A stretch of 64,000 nucleotides of DNA from Heliocybe sulcata (GCA_004369045.1 ML213503.1:2280341-2344340); one strand, 5' to 3'; shown: positions 47,970-59,336, numbered from the stretch's first letter. Translations and numbers: made by a program. Notes: generated from the sequence alone by a model not told the origin.

Positions 47970-49490
47970 ATGCCCAAGTCTAACAGCTCGCCGCCCAGTT
48001 CCTCTTGTGTCAAGTCGCCCTCGGATGAGGGCGACGCTGGCCCTCGTCTCTCTGATGTCGCGCTCAGGAAAAAGAAAAATGCCGATGCTCAGGCCGCTTT
48101 CAGAGCCAGACGCGCAAACTACATCGCTACCCTCGAGGAAACAGGTTCGTGTCGTCTTTCTGACGTGTACACATCAAATGTTGATATGCCATGTGGCGCT
48201 CCAGTTACCAGTCTTGAGTCGGTCGTCCTACAGCTACAAGAATCGTGTCGCGAGGTCCGCACGGAAAACACGGAACTGAGGCACGAGAATGTCCGCCTCC
48301 GGAGTGAAATGCGAGACCGCGACAAGTTCTGGCGAGGCCTGTGGCACGCTAAGCGGACGGGACAAGGTCCTGACTCGCTGCCAGACGAGCTACCGCCGCT
48401 TTCATCCACCTACTCTGTCCCTTTCCCCTCATCCAACGTCACCAATGCTCACATGAATTCATCGGCTCATATGGGCCCGTATGGGGACGAGAATGTACCG
48501 TACTCTACGGAGGATTCCTCAGTCTCAGTGTCTGGTGGCTCATATCACCCGTACGGAGATCACCCTGGCGGTCTCGTTTACCCTGGCGCAGAAAGCGACA
48601 CCACGTCAAGCGACAGCCGGATGGACTCTCACAAGATGTCAAAATACGCCCATTATTCATCTTACGGTGTCGGCCGAAATGGCGCCTGGCCGCAGGCCGT
48701 CTCTCAAACTTCTTCATCCGGCGGCGACTCGTGTCCCCAAGAGAGTAGCAGTTCGTCGCATTCCCCTGCTTTTGTGGAGTCCCCCACCCTCACCACCTCC
48801 GGTCTATCTTACGCGGGACGTTTCCCTCTTATGGAAGACCAGAAAGTGCCTATCAACTCTCTGGAGGCCGCGCCATACGTCTTCTCCGCTAGTCCCAACC
48901 AATCCCCTACCACGTCGACGCCTCCTCTATCCACGTCTGTCACCCCCTTCCAATACAACATGTCGGATAGTGCGACCGCTCAAGAACGGGCGGATTACGA
49001 GTATCGGAGGCGCACGATGAGCCACGGTCCGGAAGTCACTTTGCACGGCGGCACAGCCGATATTTCGCTGAATGGCGGACAGAACAATGGTGTGCGCTAT
49101 AGGTTCGGAGCACGTCGCGCCAACTCTGGTCCCGATCGACCGCTGGTTGCTCCGACGCCACAGATGCCGAGCTACCACAGCGATATACACCACGGGCGGG
49201 GCAGCAGTGAAGGCGATGCGGATGCTTTTCATCAAGCACGTCACAATGGGACCTTGTCACGGGCGTCGCGCTCGCCTTCGCCAGGGACGCCGCCGATTTC
49301 TGGGACACTGGCCGTCATCAAGGCGCAGGCCTTTGGTGCTCTGCGGCGGACTCGGACTCGGTCCAAAAAGACCACCGAGACCGCTGCCAAGGTCGCCATG
49401 GTTCTGGAAGCGCGCGGCATCGGAATGGGTCTGCATGTCGGGGCCGGCTCGAAACGCCCGCGCTTGCAGAGCGACGATGAAGACATCTGA
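47970..49490 (+). CDS. bZIP transcription factor, Yap1-like basic region
   Basis: Two exons (47970-48144, 48205-49490) give 486 residues. The basic region KKKNADAQAAFRARRANYIA has the NxxAQxxFRxR pattern of the fungal Yap/Pap1 group. The zipper follows across the intron (leucines and valines in SLESVVLQLQESCREVR and further heptads). The remainder is low in structure, rich in Ser, Pro, Tyr and Gly. Near the C-terminus a Lys/Arg block (RRTRTRSKK) could be a nuclear signal. No cysteine-rich domain of the redox type is obvious, so it may not be the oxidative-stress Yap1 itself. It binds DNA as a dimer; targets unknown. Confidence 0.88.
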   Translation: MPKSNSSPPSSSCVKSPSDEGDAGPRLSDVALRKKKNADAQAAFRARRANYIATLEETGSCRLSDVYTSNVDMPCGAPVTSLESVVLQLQESCREVRTENTELRHENVRLRSEMRDRDKFWRGLWHAKRTGQGPDSLPDELPPLSSTYSVPFPSSNVTNAHMNSSAHMGPYGDENVPYSTEDSSVSVSGGSYHPYGDHPGGLVYPGAESDTTSSDSRMDSHKMSKYAHYSSYGVGRNGAWPQAVSQTSSSGGDSCPQESSSSSHSPAFVESPTLTTSGLSYAGRFPLMEDQKVPINSLEAAPYVFSASPNQSPTTSTPPLSTSVTPFQYNMSDSATAQERADYEYRRRTMSHGPEVTLHGGTADISLNGGQNNGVRYRFGARRANSGPDRPLVAPTPQMPSYHSDIHHGRGSSEGDADAFHQARHNGTLSRASRSPSPGTPPISGTLAVIKAQAFGALRRTRTRSKKTTETAAKVAMVLEARGIGMGLHVGAGSKRPRLQSDDEDI

Positions 49491-50290
49491 CGGACACGTT
49501 TGGACTATGATGCTTGCACTTTCTCTAGAGTACTCGAGTATGTATAACTATCGCCTTGATTCACCAGCTTATTTGTCATGGACTGTGTACCATAGACTGC
49601 CGTGGAACCCCCTCATGCTACGTCTTGATATCGTGTTTATAGTCGTTGTATTAATACTTTCTGTAATATACTCTCATTGCTATGTTGTATCTCACTGTAC
49701 CTAATAGATGATCATAACGGCTTGAGCGACGTCGAAGCGAGTGAATATGCGTCACCCCGGAGGCGGGCAACATCTCATCTAGAGGCGTGATCTCGGTGCA
49801 AGCTGTTCCCGCATCTCCGCAACGTTGGGAGGTCCTATTGCTGGTTATCGATTAGGTACTGCGCCGGTGCAAGAGCCGCGGAGAGCTATGACTCACATGA
49901 GATCAATACCTCCGACGATACCCGTGGACCGACGCTGCCGCGAAGTACTGAACAGTTGGATTACCGTGCGAATGATCCCGGCTGCCATGCCCTTCATCAT
50001 TCATAGACGCAAATCCGATGCCCACACGTTGGTCTACTTAAGTCACGAAGAGACTCGGGGATTCCTCGTCTCGCTACCATACTCCTCCATTATCCCTTCT
50101 GAATGCTGCCGGGGTGCTACTGCACGCCACGAACACCATCGGCATTCTGTAGCGCTGAAGGCTTCGGGCATGCCTGGTATCTTATTATTGAGTCCTTGAC
50201 AGCACCGAGGAGTTTCACAGAACGCGCCGGCTGAGGGTGACAGAGGGCCGAACCAATAGCGACTGCTTCCCGAAGGCTGTGGCGCGTACT
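49491..50290. other. 800 bp without an assignable gene
   Basis: This is a convergent 3' region between the bZIP and GPI2 genes. A 124-codon open frame (49825-50199) begins only at a non-ATG codon and lacks recognisable motifs. AT-rich stretches near 49600-49700 suit transcript ends. Nothing else seen. Confidence 0.4.
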
Positions 50291-51437
50291 TTAATTAACC
50301 TTGGGTACAGCGACGTCCCAAGGTCCTCTGATCTCGCTGCGCTCCACGTGTCAGAGACGTGCTTGGAAAGAGGACAGACAGTACCCACTTTTTGTATTTC
50401 TGGGACCAGAATAAGACCCAAGGCGCGACGAACGTCACAAAGATAAACATGAATCCCAAAACGAACACAAGTGTCGCGGACAATGGATACGCCAGCCGGA
50501 GTGATGCGCCGGCCAAAGCCACGGTCAAGATAACCTGCACGACTTCGGGCGTTGACTGTTCACTGAGATATGATTATGGCGCTCTTGATAAACTGAAATG
50601 CATTGTCACCTGCAGTTTATGGCGTAGGATGGGAAACAGTGCAAAGACTTGCACGGCGAACAACATGAGCGCAAAGACGGCGAGATCATCGGATAGCCGA
50701 GACGCCAGCACAACTGAAGACGAGATAGCCGCGTTCATGGACAAGACAGACGTCAATCTGCAAAGACAGTCTCTATGGTCGGAAGCCCGCATAACGTTAC
50801 TGTTGGATTTATGATGCCTACCTTTCGTGCACGAGTCCCACAGAGGACCCAGGGCTGTAGTCCGCAAAGATCACATTGAAAACAAACAAGCACGATGATA
50901 GAGCCCAGATAGAGTCGGATGACGTTGCCGCAGACAGTGTTTTCAAGACAGGCGACAGCGCCAGCAAGGCAAGAAATACAAGGATAGACGATTTGCCCGT
51001 TTTAGCACCTTGAAACATGCATGAGGCTGCAGGGTCGTCCCAGAAATGCAAAGGGACAGCTCACGATCAGTCTGCCTGCCATGTGTATCAGACCGGAGGG
51101 AATCCAGTCTCTCCCATGTTGCGTATCCCAGGATAAACGCTGCTATGGAGAGCCAGATTAATATCCTGGGATCGAGCGTACGCTCTTGCAGATTCACGAA
51201 TATCGCCACAAATATGAATATAGTTGCAAGGTGCTGAACGATTGCCCCGGATGCTAGGACCAAGGACAAGTAGGCGTAAGGCTTAAAATTGGCTGGACAA
51301 CATGTGAGATCTCTGGAGCACGGCGGCGGCTGGGACTCACCGTTTCTTCTCAGGGATGACAAGAATGAGTCCGGGACATAGTTGTCTGGAAAGGGTTGGT
51401 CCTTCCATAGTAGTTTCTCCCATTGTCCAACGGACAT
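50291..51437 (-). CDS. GPI2: GPI2/PIG-C subunit of GPI-GlcNAc transferase
   Basis: Six exons (51437-51341, 51292-51065, 51008-50822, 50757-50610, 50534-50389, 50336-50291) give 283 residues. The N-terminus WEKLLWKDQPFPDNYVPDSF and NFKPYAYLSLVLASGAIVQH are PIG-C hallmarks. Hydrophobic segments follow (ILIWLSIAAFILGYA, FLALLALSPVLKTLSAAT, FVLGFMFIFVTFVAPWVLFW), and the end NEIRGPWDVAVPKV is highly conserved. GPI2 belongs to the ER complex that makes GlcNAc-PI, the first step of GPI anchors, and in yeast also links to Ras. Start at MSVGQWEKLLW; an upstream in-frame extension begins only at a TTG codon. Confidence 0.93.
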
Positions 51438-52190
51438 GCGAAGAGCACGAAGTTGGAAGTTTGGGTCAGAAGCCGAGAACAGTCGAACGAACGAGTTACC
51501 CAAGATTGAAGCCTAGCGGTCTTATGCGAAGTACGCAGACTAAAGACCTCTACGTGGCAATGGTTTCAGTGGACAATTAACCCTATACTAATACCAACAT
51601 TGGTAGAGATAGTTGACGTTAACACCACGGGCACGGGCCAGTGTCAAGTGCCACACGCACGCCGCGTCCTCTTCTTCCAATACTCTTTTTTACCGGGCTG
51701 TTCATCTGAAGGACCGGCATATAGTAAACTATCCTAAATGTTTCTTAATTGGCGCATTCAAATGTCACATCAAGCTTTGAAGCACGCCTCATTGTAGCTC
51801 AACTGACCGGCACCCGGATTCACCCATGACGGATCGTATCCAGTTTATTGTTACTTGCGTACGACGGTGGCATCAGGGTTGGCAGACACAGGTTTGGAGC
51901 ACTGCTGCACGCCTCGAGGTTCCTAGGACCCTGAAGCAGCGAAAAAATGCTACAGGGCAATTCGACATGGCGGCAACAAGGTTAAGGTATACGTTAGGGA
52001 TATGCATAGCGTTTGGATTCCGAAAATTGCCTGCCTGGCTCGAGGAACCGAGAAAATGCAGGATTTGGGGCGGGCTGTGCGGCGCGGCGGGATGCAGTCA
52101 TAAAGAATCCCTCCTCGATGTTGTCTCGCGTTCACGACACAATGAAGGCATCGGCTCCGCGGTACGCAGTAACGGAACACGTCGTATAAA
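51438..52190. other. Intergenic region upstream of GPI2
   Basis: 753 bp between the GPI2 start and the end of the next minus-strand gene. A plus-strand open frame (51826-52239) overlaps that gene's end and has no family features. It includes the GPI2 promoter. Confidence 0.4.
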
Positions 52191-52600
52191 TCAATCCCAC
52201 TGTTCAAGCAGGATTGATTTGCAATCAGACTCATGCTGATGCTGGGGTTGTGCTCACCACGAGTCTCTCCTCCTGGGGTCTTTCCAGAACAGCCCTATTG
52301 GCGTTCTTCGCCGCCTCCTCTGCTTGTGCTGCAAGGCGACCCTGGTTGGGATTCGAAGCATTCGTACCTCGTGCCTGAGCCTAAAAGCACTGAACGTAGT
52401 ATCGGAGGTGTTAAGTCTTGGACAGACAATGCAGGACGGACCGCTTTCATTCTCCTCTCGGCCGCTTCAGCAGCGGCGCTTCGTGGATCCCCACGAGAAC
52501 TTGATGCTGGTGGACCATCTCCACCGAGGACCTGGGCATCCGAACCCAGAACTGTGTGCCCCCCGCTGTGGGTAGACGACTTTGAGCAAAGGGAGCCCAT
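52191..52600 (-). CDS. Small MGxxCSK lipid-anchored protein, SVIP-like
   Basis: Three exons (52600-52442, 52380-52258, 52199-52191) give only 96 residues. MGSLCSK at the start has the Gly2 and Cys5 expected for N-myristoylation and palmitoylation. A helix SAAAEAAERRMKA and the block ARGTNASNPNQGRLAAQ follow, and the end is PQEERLVWD. The layout is like small fungal proteins related to animal SVIP (small VCP/p97-interacting protein), in which the AAERR-type helix binds p97/Cdc48. The last exon has only three codons (Trp, Asp, stop), so a simple open-frame search would miss the true end. Membrane-linked Cdc48 regulation is an inference. Confidence 0.72.
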
Positions 52601-52862
52601 ATACGAGAGGATGTTGCGCTTATGGGTCGTGTAGAGTCGCTTCGGAAATTAACCTGCTGGGCGTACGTGGGACTTGACTGTTACAGAGGGCTGTGCATGG
52701 ACTATAGATCACCGGAGGAAATGAAGGCCAGAAGCGAATCCTTAAGGGGTCTGCGTATCGAAGTTAATATACATGCGACAGCCTGAAACCTAGATGTAGA
52801 TATGTCCGAGGCGTCCGCCTAACCGCACCGTCGATTGCCACACGAAAAGAGGAACAGAGCGA
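52601..52862. other. Short intergenic region
   Basis: 262 bp between two minus-strand genes; it holds the promoter of the small lipid-anchored protein gene. No repeat or open frame of note. Confidence 0.35.
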
Positions 52863-53680
52863 CTACGAAGGATTGGCTACCGCAATATAGTCACCAGCTC
52901 TCCCATTTGTATCTCTGAATCCAGACTCCCTGGACCCGCTGAAGCTACGACGATAGTTGAGACCGATGTCTTCTGGCTGCCTTCGAGGGGTCCAGGCCTT
53001 CGGACATTCTAGTGGTAAGCACAAGCACCCGATAGGATAGTTCAGCAAACACTCCTACCTCCCACCACTTTCTTCCTGAATTCCAATTGAGACTGGTATC
53101 AAGGCCAGCTTTCACCATTCTAGCCTTGATACCAGCGCCCAAGAGCAAACCAAACACAGTCAGAAGGTATATGGTGACGACCAGCTGGTCCCTGGGCGAA
53201 TCTCGTTCTGCAAAAGTTCAGCGAATGAGTGCGAGACGGTATGAGAGCCAACGTACGGAAGCATCGAGCTTCTACGTCCCCTTCCTTTCCCGTCGCTGTA
53301 TCAGGGTCCTGATCGCCTAGAGCTGCACCAGCGCAGATGGGAAGATTCTGGTTTAGACACCATTGCTTCGTGCAGGAGAGACAAGGCTTTGACGGATTAT
53401 CAGGAATATCCAGATGTAATATAGAGTAGTTGGATCCAAAGCATATGCCTATATTTCATACGTCAGCGTCGCACAGGCGACAAGCTTGGATAATCGTACG
53501 TGCATTTGCAGAAGTTAGTTGCCTCCCATTTATGCCCTAGGATTGCATTCGCTGAGCCCTGTCACAATCGACGCTAAGACTGGCAGGAGCTTGATGCGAA
53601 GAACAAGTTGGGCTCACGACGAAAGAGAGCAGTAGCAAAAAGCAGAGGAATAGCAGGAGGGGACTTGGTCTACCAGCCAT
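52863..53680 (-). CDS. Small type-I membrane protein of unknown role
   Basis: Five exons (53680-53618, 53536-53500, 53448-53257, 53207-53059, 52997-52863) give 191 residues. A signal peptide (RPSPLLLFLCFLLLLSFV) is followed by a short lumenal domain with paired cysteines (NPSKPCLSCTKQWCL, ICAGAALGDQDPDTATGKEG). One transmembrane helix follows (VVTIYLLTVFGLLLGAGI), then a cytosolic tail. The combination looks conserved across Agaricomycetes by memory, but I know no assigned function. Cysteine spacing suggests a disulfide-held knob. The gene is split so finely that only the combined exons reveal it. Confidence 0.72.
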
Positions 53681-53830
53681 GTGTCTCGTCAGCTCGTAAC
53701 TCAGTGTACGTGGTGGCAGTCAAAAGACATCCGGATGGATGAAGTCCAAATGCAGTCGGTCGAATCCGAAGGTCGCGCTTGCGCTCTTTCCTCTACTGCT
53801 TCCGCGTCCACTCTCCAAGGCTCGCAAACA

Positions 53831-55424
53831 ATGTCGGCGGAATACGAGGATGTTCTAACAAATCAGCCAGTCGTCATTGACAATGTATGTTTTATGTCGT
53901 CAGCTTTCGATACTTTGCCTGAAGCCGTTTCTTAGGGATCCGGTACCATAAAAGCTGGATTCGCTGGTCAGGACCATCCGAAATGCTTCTTCCCGTCTTT
54001 GTGCGTCTCTACGGTTAGGGCTATCCCCTACGGGCAATCTATCAGCTTCTGACGAGTCTGACATGCACTGGTACTTGTCGACAGCGTCGGCAGGCCGAAA
54101 CATATACGAGTTATGGCCGGTGCCCTTGAAGGGGACGTGTTTATTGGAAGACGAGCGCAGGAGTTTAGGGGCCTACTGAAGATCAAATACCCTATGGAAC
54201 ATGGCATTGTTACGGACTGGGATGACATGGAACGGATATGGAGCTGGATATATGCTGAAGAGCTGGGGACGCTGAGTGAAGAGGTGTGTGTTACTGCATA
54301 CCATTCGTTCGAGTAATCTAACCAATAACAGCATCCAGTCCTACTAACCGAGGCACCCTTGAATCCGCGGAGCAATCGGGACGTCGCAGCACAGATATTC
54401 TTCGATACGTTCAATGTGCCGGCACTGTTCATGTCCGTGCAAGCAGTACTATCACTGTAAGGGTTACGCAACCTGCCCGGTGGAGAGAGACTAACATGTC
54501 GTTCGTATACTTAGATACTCATCCGGCCGAACAACAGGCATTGTGCTCGACTCAGGGGATGGTGTGACACACGCCGTGCCAGTGTTCGAAGGTTTCTCTA
54601 TGCCTCACGCCATCCGGCGGGTGGATGTAGCTGGCAGGCATGTCTTTCGTTGATCCTCAGCTCATGCACCGTAACCACATACTCTGCAGGGATGTCACTG
54701 ATCACCTGCAGTTACTCCTGCGAAAAGCTGGACACCATCTGCACACGACCGCAGAGAGAGAAGTCGTTCGAACTATCAAGGAGAAGTGCTGCTACGTGGC
54801 GTTGAATCCGTCGAAGGAGGAGAAAGATTCCTTGGGTCGCACAGAGGAGTTCCGGTTACCGGACGGTAACGTGGTTCAGGTCAGTATGTTCCTAGAGCTG
54901 TGATGTGCCATGGTCTGATATGCCATGGCCAGCTTGGCCCGGAGAGATTTAGAGCCCCAGAAATTCTCTTTAACCCCGAGCTCATCGGTCAAGAGTATGC
55001 CGGCGTTCATCAAGTTGTGGTAGACTCGATCAATCGCGTGGACCTGGACCTCCGCAAGAGCCTGTTCTCAAATATCGTGCTGAGTGGAGGGAGCACGTTA
55101 TGCAGAGGTTCGTAACTGAGATGGTCGTCTGGACTCCCCCTGATGCATGCCCCCAGGATTTGGTGATCGTCTCTTAAACGAAGTCAAGAAGCTAGCGCTG
55201 AAGGATGTCAAAATCAAGATTTATGCACCCCCAGAACGGAAATACTCTACGTGGATTGGCGGATCTATCTTAGCAGGCTTAAGCACGTTCAAGAAGGTGA
55301 GTTGCCGTATGTCCTCCAGTTTCTGGTATGCTGACTCTCCTGCCTGCGCTCCAACAAGATGTGGGTCTCTGCTGAGGAATATCAGGAAGATCCAGATATA
55401 ATACACAAGAAGTCAGGGTTCTAG
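53831..55424 (+). CDS. ARP1: Actin-related protein ARP1 (centractin)
   Basis: Nine exons (53831-53884, 53936-54000, 54085-54283, 54332-54456, 54515-54637, 54690-54879, 54933-55107, 55157-55296, 55359-55424) give 378 residues, close to the normal length. Actin-fold landmarks are [72 protein letters not shown] and [20 protein letters not shown]. The segment [20 protein letters not shown] marks ARP1, which forms the short filament of dynactin and links dynein to cargo and nuclei in hyphae. The intron after exon 5 starts with GC (GGCAG, then GCATGT). Confidence 0.93.
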
Positions 55425-55684
55425 AGTTTGGGTACTACGTCGAGGGTGTCACCTTTATCTCCATACTGCCTTCTTCACTTACTGTCATGTCTTATACCCG
55501 CATGTCGTATATAGTCATCTAATGATACTGACTTGGATCACTTTGGACAATTGACGGCCGGACGAACGGCCCCTGCATGTGCATGATATTCATGAGAAGA
55601 AGGGAGCATACACCATAGGATACACCACCATGCGATGATATGCAAAGCAACTGAAAACAATGCGAGACCACCAGCGCACCACCA

Positions 55685-56346
55685 TTACTTGCCCTTCTTA
55701 GGAGGCTCGGCGGCCTTGGCCTTTTGGGTGCCGCGAACCTGCAACGCACGAATCAGATTCAGTCCACATTGACAAAACTTGGGTAATAACCTTCTTAGCA
55801 CGGTTCTTCCGCTCTTTCCGTAGCTTGCGGCCCGCCTTGTCGACCTTCTTCTCCATCCCTGACTGTAAGATCGTGAGGGGATGTAAGCGGACGGAGGACG
55901 GAACGTGCGTACCCGAATTAACCGGTACTTGGGCTCGAACTTCCTCTGCGATGCCTCATCATCGTATATCAGCGCAAAGCCGGTACTCCGTCCACCACCA
56001 AAGTGTGTCCTGAAGCCGAAGCAGACGACACGGTCCTTCTCTGTCTTGTAAGCCTTGGCCAGCTTCTCCTGGAGCTCAGCCTTGGAGACATTAGCCCGCG
56101 ATGGGTGTAAGACGTCAACAACGAATTGACGGCGGGCGAGCAGTCGGTTGGTGATGAATTTGCGAGTGCGGAGGGTAACGGGTGCTGATTCGTCGGCCTG
56201 GTACAATCGAAGCGTATCAGCATGCCTGGTCCTACATCCAAACCTCCCGACATCAATCCATCCCCAGTCCGACCGACTTCCTCCATTCCACGGCAAAGCA
56301 CGACTGCCAGCACATCGAGCAGCATAGGGAACAGCTCACTCACCAT
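55685..56346 (-). CDS. RPS24: Ribosomal protein eS24
   Basis: Four exons (56346-56344, 56197-55913, 55862-55791, 55738-55685) give 137 residues. The first coding exon is just the ATG, followed by a 146-bp intron; the human RPS24 gene splits after its ATG in the same way. The body is typical: [60 protein letters not shown], and a Lys-rich tail ending KKGK. It is part of the 40S subunit. It is convergent with ARP1 and divergent from the next plus-strand gene. Confidence 0.95.
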
Positions 56347-56609
56347 GGTTGCGAGGTCTTGCCCTGTTTTTGAGCCTGCCGCCGAGGACTTGTCTTGTTA
56401 CGCGGTGTGAACGGTGAAGCGGGCAGCAGCTTAGCCGGCAACTCCCGCCGGAGACCGGCAACCGGCGATTTTTCGGGCCTAAGCACCGTACTGTCGCCGG
56501 AGCCTGTCGTAGGTTCATTCCACCACCGAGGGGTCAATCAGCTAGCTATTGCATACTGCTCTGTACTTTTGCTTGTTTTACCTTCATCTGCCCAGCATAT
56601 CTGTGCATA

Positions 56610-57392
56610 ATGAGTTCGTCTAATTTCGCTTCATTTGCCCCTTATGTGAGCGCCAGCCCCTTCTCTTACCGATACCGCTTTCCAACAGCGTTCCCAGACC
56701 CCTCCACCAGATGACCCTGCCTATTCCAACCGTTCCTCATTGTCCAAGGGCGCTACTCGACCATGGTTTCCAGCTTCATCGACGTCGCAACATAACATTT
56801 CATCATATCAGTCTGGAGGTATCCCTACCTTCAATACGTCGGCAGCTGGCGGGGCCGGTGCCGTAGAGGAAGCGGAGGGCCAACAGAATCAATGGGAGAC
56901 AAGATTTGGAATGAGAGTAGACTTGTTGGCTGCCTTTGCATATGTCTTGGGCCCCCTCTCCGGTGCGTCAGTCAAGCTGATACACGTCCTTCCGCGCTAC
57001 AGCATAGACATCAGCTTTGCTCTTGCTCGTACTGGAGACCCAAAATGATTATGTTCGGTTCCACGGTATGCAGTCCAGCTTAGAGGGTCGGATCGTTCGG
57101 TTTGCTAACTTCCTTGGTAGCCTATCAATCAGCATTGCTGACGACGCCTCTACTGGTTCTTCGCATGCTGTTGTCGCTGTTAGCGTTCCCGGTAACTTTG
57201 CGGACGATTATGACAGTATTAATAATCTGCGGACAACTCCTCATGGCGTACGTGCACTTTTGTAGGATGATTGTTTGTGACTGACCCTTCAGCAGGTTTC
57301 GTGCATATCATGACGCCGCACAGAACGGACTCGCCAGATACCAATTACCATACATCGGACCTATCGCTGATAATTGGGTCAAAGGGGAATAA
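56610..57392 (+). CDS. Small membrane protein, TIC20/DUF4870-like
   Basis: Five exons (56610-56645, 56689-56962, 57015-57065, 57121-57247, 57296-57392) give 194 residues. A Ser/Pro/Gly-rich cytosolic N-terminus of about 95 residues precedes hydrophobic segments (VDLLAAFAYVLGPLSALLLLV, then LLTTPLLVLRMLLSLLAFPV and TIMTVLIICGQLLMAF). Between them sits the charged motif LETQNDYVRFHAYQSAL, and the end is RYQLPYIGPIADNWVKGE. This pattern (GPLS..ETxNxYVRFHAxQ) is that of the DUF4870/TIC20-like family of small membrane proteins. The function in fungi is unknown. Confidence 0.82.
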
Positions 57393-57751
57393 CTTTGCGT
57401 AAAGTCGGTATTGCTCTACGCCCGACATCCTCAGTTCCCGAGACTGCAATGTATACTACCCTATGCGTCTTGCTACATGGCGACGCGCATGATTCTTGCA
57501 ACGCGCTGGTTTATGCGTTGATATCGTATGGAATTCAACGTGTGTAAGATCGTGCACGGGTTCCACTATCCTCACTGGGAATACACCATTTCCCATTATC
57601 TTGTCGAAACCTCCAAATGGCCCTGACGCCGAGATCGTAAAGACTGGTGTTTCTATACGCGTGTGCGAACTAGCGCGGATCATATAATACAACAAGGAGT
57701 ACATCTAGTCTTCTGCGCAGCCAACTCATGAACGAACATACACATCGCCCT
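57393..57751. other. Convergent intergenic region
   Basis: 359 bp between the ends of two convergent genes. No feature seen; a minus-strand open frame (57704-57456) has no recognisable character. Confidence 0.4.
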
Positions 57752-58635
57752 CTAAACACATATGCCCGCCACTCTCACACCCATAACACAGGAAGCATCC
57801 CTAGCTTGGTTTAGGAGGTCCTGAAGAAGAGATCCCAAAGCGTTGATAATGGCGTCCGTCAAATTCTCTGTGGCGTCTAGGACTGCATCAATGATACACT
57901 TGATCTCATATACAACTGGAAACAATGGTGGTTAATTCGGATAAAGATGGCAAACGGCAACATACTTGGACCCAAAATAGGACCTAAGCCAGGAATGTTA
58001 TAGACCAGGGCGGTGATGGCGTTGAGCGTGTTCTTGTTCAAGTTAACGATATTCTTCAACAAGGTCTCCAGTTCATTCTGGCGGTCGTAGTTAGCCAAGC
58101 CCTTCTGTAAGTCGTTGTCGCTGGCTATATTCGCCAGCACAGTATAGAAACCCTGCATATTGCTGTGGAAGGAAGTGAGCTCCAACGCGCATTGCTGCTG
58201 GAATGCTCCGTCGTCCTCCCGACGAGACGCTGACTGGGACGCGTAACTCCCTGACACATAATTAGCAGAGTACAAATATGGTTACAACATCCACATACGG
58301 AGATTGTCTGAGTTACGAGACGCCGCCAGGTAGTAGGTATTCAACAGGTTCAAGTTGTTCAGAAGGTCGACAGAATCCACGGCACGAGGCTCAGCAGAAG
58401 CAGCGAAAGTGGGAATCGGCGCCGGCTGGACAGAACTCTCGAGCTCCGTATGAGTGCTTTCCTGGATGGTCGTAGTGTGTCGAATCCGGTAAGTCTTGAC
58501 CGTTCCTACGCGAGAGGGAGAGTCTTGTTGACGGTAGTCCGCGGCGCGAAGCAGAGGCATGGGCATGGGCGTTGCGAGAGCATGCAGAACCAGAGCCGGC
58601 AGGGCGACGAGAAGAACTCGAGTAAGAGAAGGCAT
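57752..58635 (-). CDS. Secreted helical protein of unknown function
   Basis: Three exons (58635-58299, 58250-57966, 57915-57752) give 261 residues. A clear signal peptide (PSLTRVLLVALPALVLHALA) is followed by a Ser/Thr/Pro-rich stretch and then a mostly helical domain (CALELTSFHSNMQGFYTVLA, ETLLKNIVNLNKNTLNAITA, GLGPILGPIVYEIKCIIDAV, LGSLLQDLLNQAR). Cysteines are few (one near the start of the helical domain, one in KCII, two near the end). It is probably secreted or wall-linked. I do not recognise the family by name; repeated amphipathic helices of this kind occur in fungal surface proteins. Confidence 0.75.
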
Positions 58636-59336
58636 TATGCAGACCAGCGGCAGAGATTATTGGAAGACTTGATGTAGTACGAGCGACTAGCGCGTCGGGG
58701 TATAGCGTAGGAAAGAAAAGAATTAGGAGAGAGACAGTAAGATAGACTGATGGAGGAATGGGAAAGGGCGATTCCAGGAGCGTGGAGGCTCTTTATACCT
58801 TTTCACGAACACCGACCAGAACTTACTTCACGTCGCGTCGGCGCTTCCGATTGGCTCCCGACGTCTGACAGGGAAGACGCGCCGGTCACGTGGGTCGCGC
58901 AGTAGCGCACGGACCAGACATTGACAGCTGCAGACAGCGCAAAGAACACTGTATTCAAGGACCACAACGTGGAAGCATATGCATAGCTAGTACATGCAAC
59001 ACGGTCTCCGAAGCAAGACAGAACGACAAAATCCCAATGGTGAGCAAGCAATCGCCCCAGATCCAGATCAGGGATAAACGTAGTTGTAAAAGAGCAAGTC
59101 CGTGAGACGGGGGGAAGTTTTGAGAGTTAGAGCGCAGGTAGACTACACTTATCCACAATGTCCAATCAACCACAGGGCCAGGTGACTTCAAGCTGGTCGC
59201 CGAGGATACCAAAGAATGTAAAGCAAGAGAGCGGGCAGGGAAATGACAGGACGACTGGTTAACCAATCACATATGAAGTCGAGATTGTTGTGGTGCGTGA
59301 AGATCCAACGCTGTTATTCATCTAACGCCTGCACTC
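58636..59336. other. Intergenic region, promoter of the secreted helical protein
   Basis: About 700 bp. TATA-like TTTATACC (plus strand; minus GGTATAAA) near 58793-58800 lies about 160 bases before the ATG of the minus-strand gene. No gene seen. Confidence 0.45.

Noticed and set aside
49825-50199. 124-codon open frame after the bZIP gene.
   Set aside because: It begins at a non-ATG codon, has no recognisable motif, and sits in a convergent 3' region.
53093-53135. Perfect 13-bp inverted repeat CTGGTATCAAGGC with a 17-base spacer, able to form a hairpin.
   Set aside because: It lies inside a coding exon (GIKAR...AGLDTS) of the type-I membrane protein; position and frame suggest chance or a coding constraint, not a terminator or mobile element.
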